This document shows positions 7,232 to 15,723 of a stretch of DNA of 64,000 nt, piece by piece; position 1 is the stretch's first letter; each line of letters starts with the position of its first letter. The DNA lies in assembly GCF_002149965.1 (NCBI RefSeq), contig NZ_MSQB01000011.1:86203-150202 (forward strand), given 5' to 3'. This DNA is from Novosphingobium panipatense. GTDB lineage: Bacteria > Pseudomonadota > Alphaproteobacteria > Sphingomonadales > Sphingomonadaceae. The notes beneath the pieces are model-generated. The model ran no database searches. It had not been told where the DNA came from and was given only the letters and a program-made list of their open reading frames with translations. The position numbers were made by a program, and so were the translations under genes.

Positions 7232-7834
7232 TCAGGCCGGGTAAGCCCAGACCGTGCCGCGATCGAAGTTGTCCGATGCGAACTTCCAGTTGATGAGGTT
7301 CTCGAGCACCGTCTTCACGTAGGCGGGGCGCTTGTTCATCTGGTCGATGTAATAGGCGTGTTCCCAGACGTCGATGGTGATGAGCGGGTTGACGTCGGTG
7401 GTGATCGGGGTGCCAGCGTCGTGGGTCGAGATGACCTTCAGCTTGCCGCCGTCGACGACCAGCCACGCCCAGCCCGAGGCGAAGTGGTTGACGGCTTCGT
7501 TCGAAAGCGCTTCGAGCAGGGCGTCGAGCGAGCCAAAGTCTGCATTGATCGCGGCCAGCAGGCTTTCGCTCGGCGCGGTCTTCTCGGGGCTCAGCGAGTG
7601 CCAGTAGAAACCGTGGTTCCAGGTCTGGGCAGCGTTGTTGAACAGCGGACCCGAAGCCGAGCGGGTGATGTCCTCAAGCGACTTGCCGGCGTTCTCGGTG
7701 CCTTCGATGGCGGCATTGAGCTTGTCGACGTAAGTCTTGTGGTGGGCACCGTGGTGGATTTCCAGGGTCTTCGAAGAGATGTGCGGTTCGAGCGCGTCCT
7801 GCGCGTAGGGCAGCGGGATCAGGGAAATGGTCAT
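7232..7834 (-). CDS. sodB: Superoxide dismutase, iron type
   Basis: This is a 200-residue Fe/Mn superoxide dismutase. The N-terminal His ligand lies in LEIHHGAHHKTYVDKLN. Next come FNNAAQTWNHGFYW, with the Gln typical of Fe enzymes, and the metal-binding VWEHAYYIDQ. There is no signal peptide, so it is cytosolic. The first part of the protein (SLIPLPYAQDALEPHIS) matches bacterial SodB closely. No EcfG motif precedes it. Confidence 0.95.
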   Translation of the reverse strand: MTISLIPLPYAQDALEPHISSKTLEIHHGAHHKTYVDKLNAAIEGTENAGKSLEDITRSASGPLFNNAAQTWNHGFYWHSLSPEKTAPSESLLAAINADFGSLDALLEALSNEAVNHFASGWAWLVVDGGKLKVISTHDAGTPITTDVNPLITIDVWEHAYYIDQMNKRPAYVKTVLENLINWKFASDNFDRGTVWAYPA

Positions 7835-8153
7835 GGCTGTCTTCCTGTTTCAGGTTATCAAAGGGTTGAGCCGCACCCTGAACGGGCGCGTGGAATGGCG
7901 TCGAACTTTCGGGGGCTATGTCTGCCCTCTTGCCCGACAATTCAAGCGTCTATCGGCGGCATTTTGATTGTGCCCGTTAAAGGCGGGGTTTCCTTGCCCG
8001 AAAAGCCCGCCTTGATGAATCGGTTTGAAAACTTGCGATGCGCGCGTTTCGCGGCCCCGACCTTATCCGAACCGCATCATTCCCCCAAATCCAACGCAAG
8101 AAGGATGGCGAACCCGCCATCCTTCCCGTGTCTTCTCGCAATGAACGAAGAGA
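7835..8153. other. Intergenic region upstream of sodB
   Basis: No gene is apparent in this 319-bp gap. It must hold the sodB promoter at the 7835-side. It also contains a hairpin with arms AGGCGGG (7981-7987) and CCCGCCT (8006-8012), and a strong terminator-like hairpin at 8101-8124. I see no Fur box or EcfG motif. Confidence 0.6.
8101..8124 (-). terminator. Terminator-like hairpin after the small lipoprotein gene
   Basis: A perfect 10-bp stem (AAGGATGGCG / CGCCATCCTT) with a four-base loop begins 30 bases after the lipoprotein stop codon on the minus strand. The following tract has only a short T-rich run, so termination strength is uncertain. Confidence 0.6.
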
Positions 8154-8441
8154 TCAGTTCTGCTTCTTGATCTCGTCCGCCTTGTTTTCCAGCGCGTCAG
8201 ACTTGGCTTCGCCAGCGGCTTCTACCGCATCGGCCTTTTCTTCCACGGCTTCGGAAGCTGCGCCGGTCATCTGGTCTGCCTGGTCGCGCATGGCGTCGGC
8301 CGTGGCATCGGACGACTGCTCGACGGCGTCGGCCTGCTGTTCGGTGGCATCGTCCGCCTTGTTGTTGCAGGCCGCAAGGCCCAGCGATCCGGCAGCGACG
8401 ACAGCGATCATGGCAAGACGCGAAGTGGTTGTGGCTTTCAT
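8154..8441 (-). CDS. Small Ala-rich lipoprotein
   Basis: This 95-residue protein has a short N-terminal hydrophobic segment ending in a lipobox (GLAAC, Cys at about residue 25), so it is probably a lipoprotein. The rest is highly charged and Ala-rich, with runs such as EEKADAVEAAGEAKSDALE that would form a long helix or coiled coil. No named family is recognised. It lies 94 bp downstream of the GlsB-like gene on the same strand and could be read from that gene's EcfG-type promoter, which suggests a stress-related envelope role by inference. Confidence 0.75.
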   Translation of the reverse strand: MKATTTSRLAMIAVVAAGSLGLAACNNKADDATEQQADAVEQSSDATADAMRDQADQMTGAASEAVEEKADAVEAAGEAKSDALENKADEIKKQN

Positions 8442-8535
8442 GTCAGGCTTCCTTATCCCTGTTGAAAAGGCGCGTTTGCGGTTGGAGGACGCGCCACCTC
8501 CTTGGCGACCTTATGAAACCAGTCGCATAGGTGTT

Positions 8536-8805
8536 TTAGCGGATCGAACCGCGACGGAACAGGTTCACGATCGCCAGCAGCACGATCGCGCCCAGGAACG
8601 AAGCGAAGAGCGACATGATGTCGAACGCGCCGCTCGTAATGGGCGCACCGCCGATCAGCGGGGTGATGAGCAGACCAGCGATCAGAGCGCCGACAACGCC
8701 GACGACAACATTGAGGAAGACGCCCTGCTGCGCATCCGTGCGCATCACGATCGAGGCCAACCAGCCGATGACGCCGCCGACCAGGAGAATAAGAAGTAGG
8801 GTCAT
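8536..8805 (-). CDS. GlsB/YeaQ/YmgE-family small membrane protein
   Basis: This is an 89-residue protein with three predicted TM helices and the Gly-rich pattern of the transglycosylase-associated (YeaQ/YmgE) family: LLVGGVIGWLASIVM at the N-terminus and GVVGALIAGLL in the middle. These proteins are often stress-induced in proteobacteria; their biochemical role is not established. The ATG at 8805 has GGAG eight bases upstream, whereas the longer in-frame start at 8877 does not. A perfect EcfG-type promoter precedes it by about 35 bp. Confidence 0.88.
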   Translation of the reverse strand: MTLLLILLVGGVIGWLASIVMRTDAQQGVFLNVVVGVVGALIAGLLITPLIGGAPITSGAFDIMSLFASFLGAIVLLAIVNLFRRGSIR

Positions 8806-8839
8806 TGTTGCTTCTCCGAAATTGTGTCGTTGGCGGAAT

Positions 8840-8864
8840 AACGATGTTGCGAGATCAAGGTTCC
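8840..8864 (-). promoter_or_regulatory. EcfG-type promoter of the GlsB-like gene
   Basis: On the minus strand, GGAAC (8864-8860), a 16-base spacer and CGTT (8843-8840) give an exact consensus match. The expected start near 8834 leaves a leader of about 30 bases before the ATG at 8805. Confidence 0.75.
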
Positions 8865-8957
8865 GCAAGCGCCACAACCATTCGTCGCGGCCCTGCCGTC
8901 ATCCGATGTCTCTTCCGCGACGGGGAGCTTTCATGGCCTGCACTTGTTTCCAGAGGG

Positions 8958-9734
8958 ATGTGGGAACGACAGGAGAAGGCACGCTTGCAGGTTCCGGCGT
9001 CCAACCGCTGGCTTTCCGCCCTGGCCTCGGCAGCGGTCGTAGGCGGCGGCCTGGCGGCGCTGGCACTGGGGCTTGGCGTGGATATTCCGGCGCTGCCGGT
9101 GCGGGCCGCCCTGACCGCGATCACGACCATGCCAGAGCGGCCACCTCCGCCCCCTCCACCGCAAATCGAAAAGCCCGCCGCCGCGCCAAAGAGCCGGCCT
9201 GCCCCTGAAGGGCCCAAGGCGAGCGCCGCACCCGTCACGGCGCCGCCTCCGCGCATCGTCCTGCCGGTTCGTCCGCCGATTATCGCCGCGCCGCGCCCCG
9301 GCGAGGGTACGCAATCCTCGCAGGGTGCAGGCGCGGCGGGCACCGGCAGCGGCGCGGGAGGAAGCGGTGACGGGACTGGCGGTGGCGGGACTGGCGGTGG
9401 CGGAAACGGCAGAGACGGCGCCGGTACGAACGCAGGAGTCGCCGCCTATCCGCGCCAGACCGCCGGGCGCATCCATTTCTCCGACCTTCCGCCGGATTTG
9501 CGCAAGTCGCGCGAGGGCGCCGACATTACCGTGCGCTACCGCATCGGCGTGGACGGGCGGGTCAGCGGCTGCACCGTCGTCACCTCCAGCGGCCGACCGG
9601 ACCTCGATGCCGGAACCTGCCGCCATATCACCGAACGCTTCCGCTTCCGGCCCGCCCGCGACGCACAGGGGCGCCCCGTCCCTTTCGTCATGACCGAAAC
9701 CCACGGCTGGGACGACCGCGAAGAGGGGCCGTGA
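8958..9734 (+). CDS. TonB-like energy transducer protein
   Basis: From the ATG at 8958 the protein has 258 residues: a short cytoplasmic N-terminus, one TM helix (about residues 20-40), a Pro-rich spacer (RPPPPPPP and PAPEGPKASAAP), a Gly-rich linker and a C-terminal TonB-type domain of about 85 residues (ADITVRYRIGVDGRVSGCTVVTSSGRPDLD). TonB proteins pass proton-motive energy to outer-membrane receptors. No exbB/exbD is nearby, so it would rely on a complex encoded elsewhere. The Gly-rich linker contains a perfect 15-bp tandem DNA repeat (9372-9401). A TTG nine codons downstream, with GGAG before it, is an alternative start. Confidence 0.78.
   Translation: MWERQEKARLQVPASNRWLSALASAAVVGGGLAALALGLGVDIPALPVRAALTAITTMPERPPPPPPPQIEKPAAAPKSRPAPEGPKASAAPVTAPPPRIVLPVRPPIIAAPRPGEGTQSSQGAGAAGTGSGAGGSGDGTGGGGTGGGGNGRDGAGTNAGVAAYPRQTAGRIHFSDLPPDLRKSREGADITVRYRIGVDGRVSGCTVVTSSGRPDLDAGTCRHITERFRFRPARDAQGRPVPFVMTETHGWDDREEGP
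9372..9401. repeat. Tandem 15-bp repeat encoding the Gly-rich linker
   Basis: GGGACTGGCGGTGGC occurs twice in direct succession, encoding GTGGG twice. It is in frame, so copy-number change would lengthen or shorten the linker by five residues. Confidence 0.85.
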
Positions 9735-9793
9735 CGTAGCGATTCGGACCGGCTAGGGAAGCGCCACCAGACAAAACGGTAGAGGAGAATCCC

Positions 9794-11110
9794 ATGGCCA
9801 CGATCGACGAAACCCATGACGCCGCGCTGCGGTCCTGGGTGGCAAGCGCGAATGGCCACGTCGATTTTCCGATCCAGAACCTGCCGCTCGGCGTGTTCTC
9901 CCGCGCCGGAGAAGCGGCGCGCGGCGGCATCGCGATCGGCGAGATGATCCTCGACCTCGCCGCGCTCGCCGCATCGGGCCTGCTCGCGGGCGATGCGCTG
10001 GAAGCGGCCCGTGCCGCCTCGGGCGAGACGCTCAACCCGCTGCTGGCACTGGGCGCCGGTCCGCGCCGGGCGCTGCGCCGCCGCGTCTCCGCACTGCTGG
10101 CGGAAGGCGCCGCCGAGCGCCCGCAAGTCGAACTGCTGCTGGCGGCGATGGCCGACGCGACGCTCCACCTGCCCGCGCGCATCGCGGATTACACCGACTT
10201 CTACGTCGGCATCCACCACGCCACCAATATCGGCAAGCTGTTCCGCCCGGACAATCCGCTGCTGCCCAACTACAAGCACGTCCCCATCGGCTACCACGGG
10301 CGCGCCTCCACGGTGCGGGCGAGCGGCGCCCCGGTGATCCGCCCCAACGGCCAGACCAAGGCGCCCGATGCGCAAGCGCCCTCGTTCGGCCCGATCGCCC
10401 GGCTCGACTACGAACTCGAACTCGGCGTGTGGATGGCGCAGGGCAACCGCCTCGGCCAGCCGATCCCCATCGGCGAGGCACTGGATCATGTCGCGGGCCT
10501 GAGCCTGCTCAACGACTGGTCCGCACGCGACGTGCAGGCCTGGGAATATCAGCCGCTCGGACCGTTCCTGGCCAAGAACTTCCTCACCACCGTCTCGCCC
10601 TGGATCGTGACGATGGAGGCGCTCGCCCCCTTCCGCATAGCGCAGCCGCCCCGCCCCGAAGGCGATCCCCAGCCCCTGCCCTACCTCTGGAACGAAGCCG
10701 ACCAGCGCGAGGGCGCGCTCTCGCTCGATCTCGAAGTGGGCCTCAGCACTGCGCAAATGCGCAAGGAAGGCCTTGCCGCCCGGCGGCTCAGCCAGGGTCC
10801 GGCCAGCAACATGTACTGGACCATCGCGCAGATGGTGACGCACCATGCTTCGAACGGCTGCGAGATGAACCCCGGAGACCTGCTGGGCACCGGCACGATT
10901 TCCGGCCCGGAAGACGGCTCGCAAGGTAGCCTGATGGAGATCACGCGCGCGGGCCGCGAGGCCGTGACCCTGCCGACCGGCGAGACGCGCACTTTCCTTC
11001 AGGACGGCGACGAACTCATGCTGTCAGGCCGCTTCGTGGCCGCAGGGGCAGTCTCGATCGGGTTCGGACCCTGTACCGGCGTGGTTCAGGCGGCGCCTGC
11101 ACTGGCATGA
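9794..11110 (+). CDS. fahA: Fumarylacetoacetase
   Basis: The 438-residue protein is full length for fumarylacetoacetase, the last enzyme of tyrosine and homogentisate degradation (fumarylacetoacetate to fumarate and acetoacetate). An N-terminal SH3-like domain (residues 1-125) precedes the FAH catalytic domain. That domain carries DYTDFYVGIHHATNIG, the metal-binding LDYELELGVW and LLNDWSARDVQAWEY, and SNGCEMNPGDLLGTGT. GAGGAG lies about five bases before the ATG. The other homogentisate genes are not adjacent. It converges with the reductase gene that ends at 11160. Confidence 0.96.
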   Translation: MATIDETHDAALRSWVASANGHVDFPIQNLPLGVFSRAGEAARGGIAIGEMILDLAALAASGLLAGDALEAARAASGETLNPLLALGAGPRRALRRRVSALLAEGAAERPQVELLLAAMADATLHLPARIADYTDFYVGIHHATNIGKLFRPDNPLLPNYKHVPIGYHGRASTVRASGAPVIRPNGQTKAPDAQAPSFGPIARLDYELELGVWMAQGNRLGQPIPIGEALDHVAGLSLLNDWSARDVQAWEYQPLGPFLAKNFLTTVSPWIVTMEALAPFRIAQPPRPEGDPQPLPYLWNEADQREGALSLDLEVGLSTAQMRKEGLAARRLSQGPASNMYWTIAQMVTHHASNGCEMNPGDLLGTGTISGPEDGSQGSLMEITRAGREAVTLPTGETRTFLQDGDELMLSGRFVAAGAVSIGFGPCTGVVQAAPALA

Positions 11111-11159
11111 TGGGATAGGGGGAGGGGTGCTCCGCGGCGCCCCACCCTCCTCGGCCTTC

Positions 11160-12083
11160 TCAAAGCCAGTCGTTCGCCCGATACCACTCGGCCGTAGCCC
11201 GCAGGCCGTCGCGCGTATCGATGCGCGGCTGCCAGATCGCGGCGGGCACGGCCGCTTCCTGCCCGACGACCCAGTCCGGGTGGCTGAAATAGGCCGCGCG
11301 ATCGGCGGTCATCTTCGCGCCGTCACCGCGCAGGAAACGGTCCACCTTGGCCACCCTGTGCAGCGTGGCCGCCGAAAGCGAGAGCACGCGCACGCGGCGG
11401 CCCACGGCGGCGCCGATGGCGCGGGCGGTTTCGGCATTGTCCCAGCCATGCGGCTTGCCGTCGTCGGGTTCGAAGAGCTTGCCGGTCACGTCCTCGCCGC
11501 CCGGCACCAGCGCCACCAGCAGGCGGGCCAGGTCCTCGACGTGGATCAGCGAGGCCGCTCCGCCCTTCGGCACCGGCACCAGGCCCCAGCGCGCGGCGCG
11601 GAACAGCTCGAACATCTCCTTGTCGCGCGGGCCGTAGATCGCGGGCGGGCGCACGATGGTCCAGTCGAGCGGACTGGCGCGCAGCAGCTTTTCGGCCTTC
11701 GCCTTGGAAGCACCATAGTCCGAAAGCTGCGGCTCGCGCGCCGAGAGCGAGGAAACGAAGACGAAGCGGCGGATCCCCTTGGCCACCGCAGTCTCGATCA
11801 GGTTGAGCGTGCCGGTGACGTTGCCCGCCTCAAAACCGGCGGCATCGGGCGCATTGACGACGCCCGCGACATGCAGGATCGCCTCGGCCCCGCGCGTAAG
11901 CTCGGAGAGCGAGGCGGTGTCGCGCAGTTCGCCGCGCACCCAGGTGACGTGTTCGCGCGGCTCCTGTTCGCGGCGCGCGAGGGCGCGCACTTCGTATCCG
12001 GCGGACACGGCTTCATCGAGCAGGCTCTGGCCGACGAAACCGGTGGCACCGGTCAGGGCGATAGTGGGACGATCGAGTTCCAT
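11160..12083 (-). CDS. NAD(P)-dependent epimerase/dehydratase-like reductase
   Basis: This 307-residue extended short-chain dehydrogenase/reductase has the N-terminal glycine motif TGATGFVG and the catalytic region YGASKAKAE (YxxxK), with an upstream Ser-rich stretch VSSLSARE. It belongs to the NAD-dependent epimerase/dehydratase or NDUFA9-like group; the substrate is unknown. The start ATG overlaps the proB stop codon by one base (TGATG), so it is co-translated with proB. A longer in-frame reading from 12185 would run into proB and is not supported. Confidence 0.82.
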   Translation of the reverse strand: MELDRPTIALTGATGFVGQSLLDEAVSAGYEVRALARREQEPREHVTWVRGELRDTASLSELTRGAEAILHVAGVVNAPDAAGFEAGNVTGTLNLIETAVAKGIRRFVFVSSLSAREPQLSDYGASKAKAEKLLRASPLDWTIVRPPAIYGPRDKEMFELFRAARWGLVPVPKGGAASLIHVEDLARLLVALVPGGEDVTGKLFEPDDGKPHGWDNAETARAIGAAVGRRVRVLSLSAATLHRVAKVDRFLRGDGAKMTADRAAYFSHPDWVVGQEAAVPAAIWQPRIDTRDGLRATAEWYRANDWL

Positions 12084-13213
12084 CACTTCAAAACAAGCTG
12101 GTCGCGATGCACGACGGATGAACGGGGCGAGTAGCCGAGCACTTCGGCCTGCTCGCTGGAGTGAAGTCCGCGAATCGCATCGCATTCGCCCGCGTGATAT
12201 TCGGAAAGCCCATGCGCGACCACGCGCGCCCCGGCATCGACGATCGCCACCGGATCGCCGCGCTCGAAATGGCCTTCCACGCCGGTAACGCCCTTGGCCA
12301 AAAGGCTCGATCCGCGCAGGAGCGCTGCGGCGGCGCCCGCATCTACGTGAATGCTGCCCTTGAGGCGCAGCCTGCCGCCCAGCCAGGCCTTGCGCGCACC
12401 GGCCCGGCGCCGCGGCAGGAACAGCGTGCCGATGCCCTGCGCCATGATGCGCGCCACCGGCCGGTCGTGCTGACCATTGCCGATGACGAGGCAGATACCC
12501 GCCAGTTCGGCGATCTCGGCGGCCTGCAGCTTCGATACCATGCCGCCCGATCCCATGCCGGAGTTCGATTCGGCGCTGGCCATGGCGTGGACTTCCGGCG
12601 TCACGCCTTCGACCACCGGGATCATCCGCGCGCCCGGCTCCTTCGGATGACGGTCGTAGAGCCCGTCGATATCCGAAAGCAGCAGCACGGCGCTGGCCTG
12701 CGCGGCCTGGGCGACGCGGGCGGCGAGGCGGTCGTTATCGCCGAAACGGATTTCCTGCGTGGCCACCGAATCGTTCTCGTTGATCACCGGCACCGCGCCC
12801 GCATCGAGCAGGCGGGTGAGCGTGGCGGTGACATTGAGATAGCGGCGGCGGTCTTCGAGGTCGTCGAGGGTCAGCAGCATTTGCGCGGCGGTAAGGCCAT
12901 GGCTGCCGAGCAGTTCCGCCCAGAGGCCGGACAGCGCGATCTGCCCGACGGCAGCCGCCGCCTGGGCATCCGCCAGCGAGCCGCGCCCGCCCTTGTCGAG
13001 CCCCAGGGTGGCCGCGCCCAGCGCGATCGCGCCGGAGGAAACGACGATTACGTCCTGCCCCCGTGCCCGCGCCTCGGCGATTTCGGCCACCAGCGCGGTC
13101 AGCCACTCGCGGCGCACGCCCTGCTTTCCGACGAGCAGCGCCGAGCCCACCTTGACGACAAGGCGGGGAGCCAAGGCTCTGTCGGAGAGATCGGAAAGGC
13201 GCGATACAGGCAT
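12083..13213 (-). CDS. proB: Glutamate 5-kinase
   Basis: This 376-residue protein catalyses the first step of proline synthesis, ATP-dependent phosphorylation of glutamate. The amino-acid kinase domain begins LVVKVGSALLV, then has VSSGAIALGAATLGL, the substrate region INENDSVAT and DIDGLYDRHP. A PUA domain fills the C-terminal 80 residues (GSIHVDAGAAAALLRGSSLLAKGVTGV), as in typical ProB. The ATG at 13213 begins the conserved protein; the in-frame start at 13276 adds unrelated residues. The gene is separate from proC (17472), as is usual. Confidence 0.95.
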   Translation of the reverse strand: MPVSRLSDLSDRALAPRLVVKVGSALLVGKQGVRREWLTALVAEIAEARARGQDVIVVSSGAIALGAATLGLDKGGRGSLADAQAAAAVGQIALSGLWAELLGSHGLTAAQMLLTLDDLEDRRRYLNVTATLTRLLDAGAVPVINENDSVATQEIRFGDNDRLAARVAQAAQASAVLLLSDIDGLYDRHPKEPGARMIPVVEGVTPEVHAMASAESNSGMGSGGMVSKLQAAEIAELAGICLVIGNGQHDRPVARIMAQGIGTLFLPRRRAGARKAWLGGRLRLKGSIHVDAGAAAALLRGSSLLAKGVTGVEGHFERGDPVAIVDAGARVVAHGLSEYHAGECDAIRGLHSSEQAEVLGYSPRSSVVHRDQLVLK

Positions 13214-13291
13214 GGAGGCAGAGCCTCTAGGACAGTTGCCGCCTTGTGGAAAGCACTTGCGCGTGCGCCCCTGCACTTCAGGCCCCGTATT

Positions 13292-14224
13292 TCAGCCGGT
13301 GCGCTTCGCCTGCCGGGCGCGGAACATCTCATGCCCGCTCACCAGCAGAATGCCGGCCATGACCATGACCGCGCCGCCGATGAAGGCGGGTTCGAGCCGT
13401 TCGCCCAGCAGCACCACGCCGAAACCCACGCCGAACAGCGGGGTCATGAACGAGAGCACCCCGAGCCGCGAGGCGAGATAAATGCGCAGCATACCGAACC
13501 AGACGAGCAGGCTGATCAGCGAGACGAAGACGATCTGGAACGCCATGCTGAGCGCCAGCATCGGCGTGATCGTGACGGCGGTCTGCCCCGCCGTCAGCGC
13601 CAACAGGCTCAGCAGCACGAAAGCGCCGAGCAGCTGATAGAGCGTCGTCACCGTGCTCGGTGCCTGCGAGAGGCGCGAAAAACGAAGGGTGAGCGTCGTC
13701 GCCCCCCAGGCCGCACCCGCGCCGATGCCCATGAGATCGCCGATCCAGGCCGAGCTGCGGTGCGATGCCTCCCCCGCGCCGCCCAGGAATGAGACGGCGA
13801 CCCCGCCGAAGGCTGCAGCGATGCCCAGCCATTGCAGCGGGCTCAACCGCTCTTCCGGCAGGCCGAAATGAAGGCCCAGCGCCGTGAAGATCGGGGCCGT
13901 ATAGAGGAAGATGCCCATGTGCGAGGCGCTGGTGAAGCGCAGCCCTTCACCCATGAAGAAATATTCGAGCGCAAAGAGCGCGCCGATCGCGATCCCCGGC
14001 TTCCAGGTGCCGCCGCGCAGGGCATGGCTTTCGCGCCGGGCGAAGACCAGCGCGGCAATGAACAGGGCGGCAACGCCCGAACGCAGCGCAATCTGCAGGA
14101 CCGGCGCCATGTCCGGCGCCGCTGCCTTGAGCGCGGTCTGCTGTAGGCCCCAGATCGCGCAGAGCCCGATCATCATGGCCGCCGCGCGGCCGTCCACCGG
14201 CCTGCGCGCGGCTGCTCCCGTCAT
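13292..14224 (-). CDS. DMT-superfamily (EamA) transporter
   Basis: The 310-residue protein has ten hydrophobic segments in two EamA repeats. The first begins MMIGLCAIWGLQQTALKAAAPDMAP; the second begins near WIGDLMGIGAGAAWGATTL and ends with GVGFGVVLLGERLEPAFIGGAVMVMAGI. It is an inner-membrane exporter of small metabolites of unknown specificity. It sits between proB and obg on the same strand with gaps of 78 and 25 bp. Confidence 0.88.
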   Translation of the reverse strand: MTGAAARRPVDGRAAAMMIGLCAIWGLQQTALKAAAPDMAPVLQIALRSGVAALFIAALVFARRESHALRGGTWKPGIAIGALFALEYFFMGEGLRFTSASHMGIFLYTAPIFTALGLHFGLPEERLSPLQWLGIAAAFGGVAVSFLGGAGEASHRSSAWIGDLMGIGAGAAWGATTLTLRFSRLSQAPSTVTTLYQLLGAFVLLSLLALTAGQTAVTITPMLALSMAFQIVFVSLISLLVWFGMLRIYLASRLGVLSFMTPLFGVGFGVVLLGERLEPAFIGGAVMVMAGILLVSGHEMFRARQAKRTG

Positions 14225-14249
14225 GCCCTATCCCGCTTTACGCGGTCGC

Positions 14250-15305
14250 TCAGAGCGGCGACCACGGCTTGTCGTCGGCTTCCTCGCGCTCGCCTTCGGG
14301 GCGTTCGGTCACCGTGGCGGCAGGCAGATAGTCGATCACGGCATCCAGCAGCTTCGACATGCCCTTACCCGTGGCACCGGAAATCGGGAAGACCTCGTGG
14401 GCGCCTGCCTTGAGCAGTTCCTTGGCATATTCGGCGGCCAGGGCATCATCGACGAGGTCGATCTTGTTGAGCGCGACCAGGCGCGGCTTGCCTTCCAGAT
14501 CGCCGCCATAGGCTTCGAGTTCCTCCTCGACGATGTGCATGGCCTCGACCGGATCGGCATTCGAGATGTCGATGAGATGGACCAGCACGCGGCAGCGCTC
14601 GATATGGCCGAGGAAACGATCGCCGATGCCCGCGCCTTCGGCCGCGCCCGCGATCAGGCCGGGAATGTCGGCCAGCACGAACTCGCGGTTCTTGTGCATG
14701 ACGACGCCGAGCTGCGGGCGAAGCGTGGTGAAGGCATAGTCGCCCACTTTGGCCTTGGCGTTCGACAGCTTGTTGATGAAAGTGGACTTGCCCGCGTTCG
14801 GCATGCCCACCAGGCCCACGTCGGCCAGCAGCTTGAGACGCAGCCAGACCCACATTTCCTGTGCCGGGATGCCGGGCTGGTGCTGGCGCGGCGCGCGGTT
14901 GGTGGAAGTCTTGTAGCTGGCATTGCCGCGTCCGCCCATGCCGCCTTCCAGCAAGGTCACGCGCTGGCCCGCCTCGGTAAGGTCGGCAAGGACCGTCTCG
15001 CGATCCTCGTCATCGACGATCTGGGTGCCCACGGGAACCTTGATCACAAGTTCCTTGCCCTGCGCGCCGTTGCGGTTCTTGCCCATGCCGTGGCCGCCGC
15101 GCGGGGCCTTGAAGTGCTGGGTGTAGCGGAAGTCGATCAGCGTGTTGAGACCGGCCACGGCCTCGAACACCACGTCCGCGCCCTTGCCGCCGTTGCCGCC
15201 GTCGGGGCCGCCGTACTCGACGTATTTCTCGCGCCGGAACGAAACCGCGCCGGGGCCGCCTCCGCCCGAACGGATATAGATCTTGGCCTGATCGAGAAAA
15301 TGCAT
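14250..15305 (-). CDS. obg: Obg/CgtA GTPase
   Basis: This 351-residue ribosome-associated GTPase is essential in most bacteria. The N-terminal Gly-rich Obg fold opens MHFLDQAKIYIRSGGGGPG. The G domain has P-loop GMPNAGKS at about 167-174, a G3 motif DIPGLI and G4 NKID. The short C-terminal tail lacks a long OCT domain, as in other alphaproteobacteria. The ATG at 15305 starts the conserved Obg fold; an in-frame start at 15401 would overlap the tRNA terminator. Confidence 0.96.
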   Translation of the reverse strand: MHFLDQAKIYIRSGGGGPGAVSFRREKYVEYGGPDGGNGGKGADVVFEAVAGLNTLIDFRYTQHFKAPRGGHGMGKNRNGAQGKELVIKVPVGTQIVDDEDRETVLADLTEAGQRVTLLEGGMGGRGNASYKTSTNRAPRQHQPGIPAQEMWVWLRLKLLADVGLVGMPNAGKSTFINKLSNAKAKVGDYAFTTLRPQLGVVMHKNREFVLADIPGLIAGAAEGAGIGDRFLGHIERCRVLVHLIDISNADPVEAMHIVEEELEAYGGDLEGKPRLVALNKIDLVDDALAAEYAKELLKAGAHEVFPISGATGKGMSKLLDAVIDYLPAATVTERPEGEREEADDKPWSPL

Positions 15306-15386
15306 CGTATTGGTTCCGGCGCGTTCAAAGACGTTCAAGGGCGAAGGACGAATGGCCAGAGCCATGTCCATCCATCGCGGATAAAC

Positions 15387-15426
15387 AAAAAACCCGGCCA
15401 TGTCGCGTCAAACGCCTCATGCCGGG
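15387..15426 (-). terminator. Terminator of the tRNA-Ala gene
   Basis: Reading from the tRNA on the minus strand, CCCGGC-ATG pairs with CAT-(G)-GCCGGG across a 15-base loop and is followed by six T residues. It lies 40 bp after the tRNA 3' end and upstream of obg. Confidence 0.75.
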
Positions 15427-15466
15427 GGAGATCCGGTCTAACCCGGATCGCTTCAGATTATCATAC

Positions 15467-15542
<76 letters not shown>

Positions 15543-15672
15543 GTTCCAGTATCTTCGCCGGACGACAAGCGCCCTGCGACGCGCTCCCTTAGCGAACTGC
15601 CCCTGCTCATGAAAGAGCAAAAATGCCTTCGCGCCAAATTCCGCGCATCGGAAGCGGCAGGGAGAAATCGGC

Positions 15673-15705
15673 GGCGGGACGCGGTTTTGATCGCCGCGTC
15701 CCGCC
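15673..15705 (-). terminator. Terminator-like hairpin after the proline-rich lipoprotein gene
   Basis: A 12-bp perfect stem (GGCGGGACGCGG / CCGCGTCCCGCC) lies 19 bp after the stop codon of the minus-strand gene at 15724. The following bases are only moderately T-rich. Confidence 0.55.
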
Positions 15706-15723
15706 CCCTGAACGCACTTGAAC

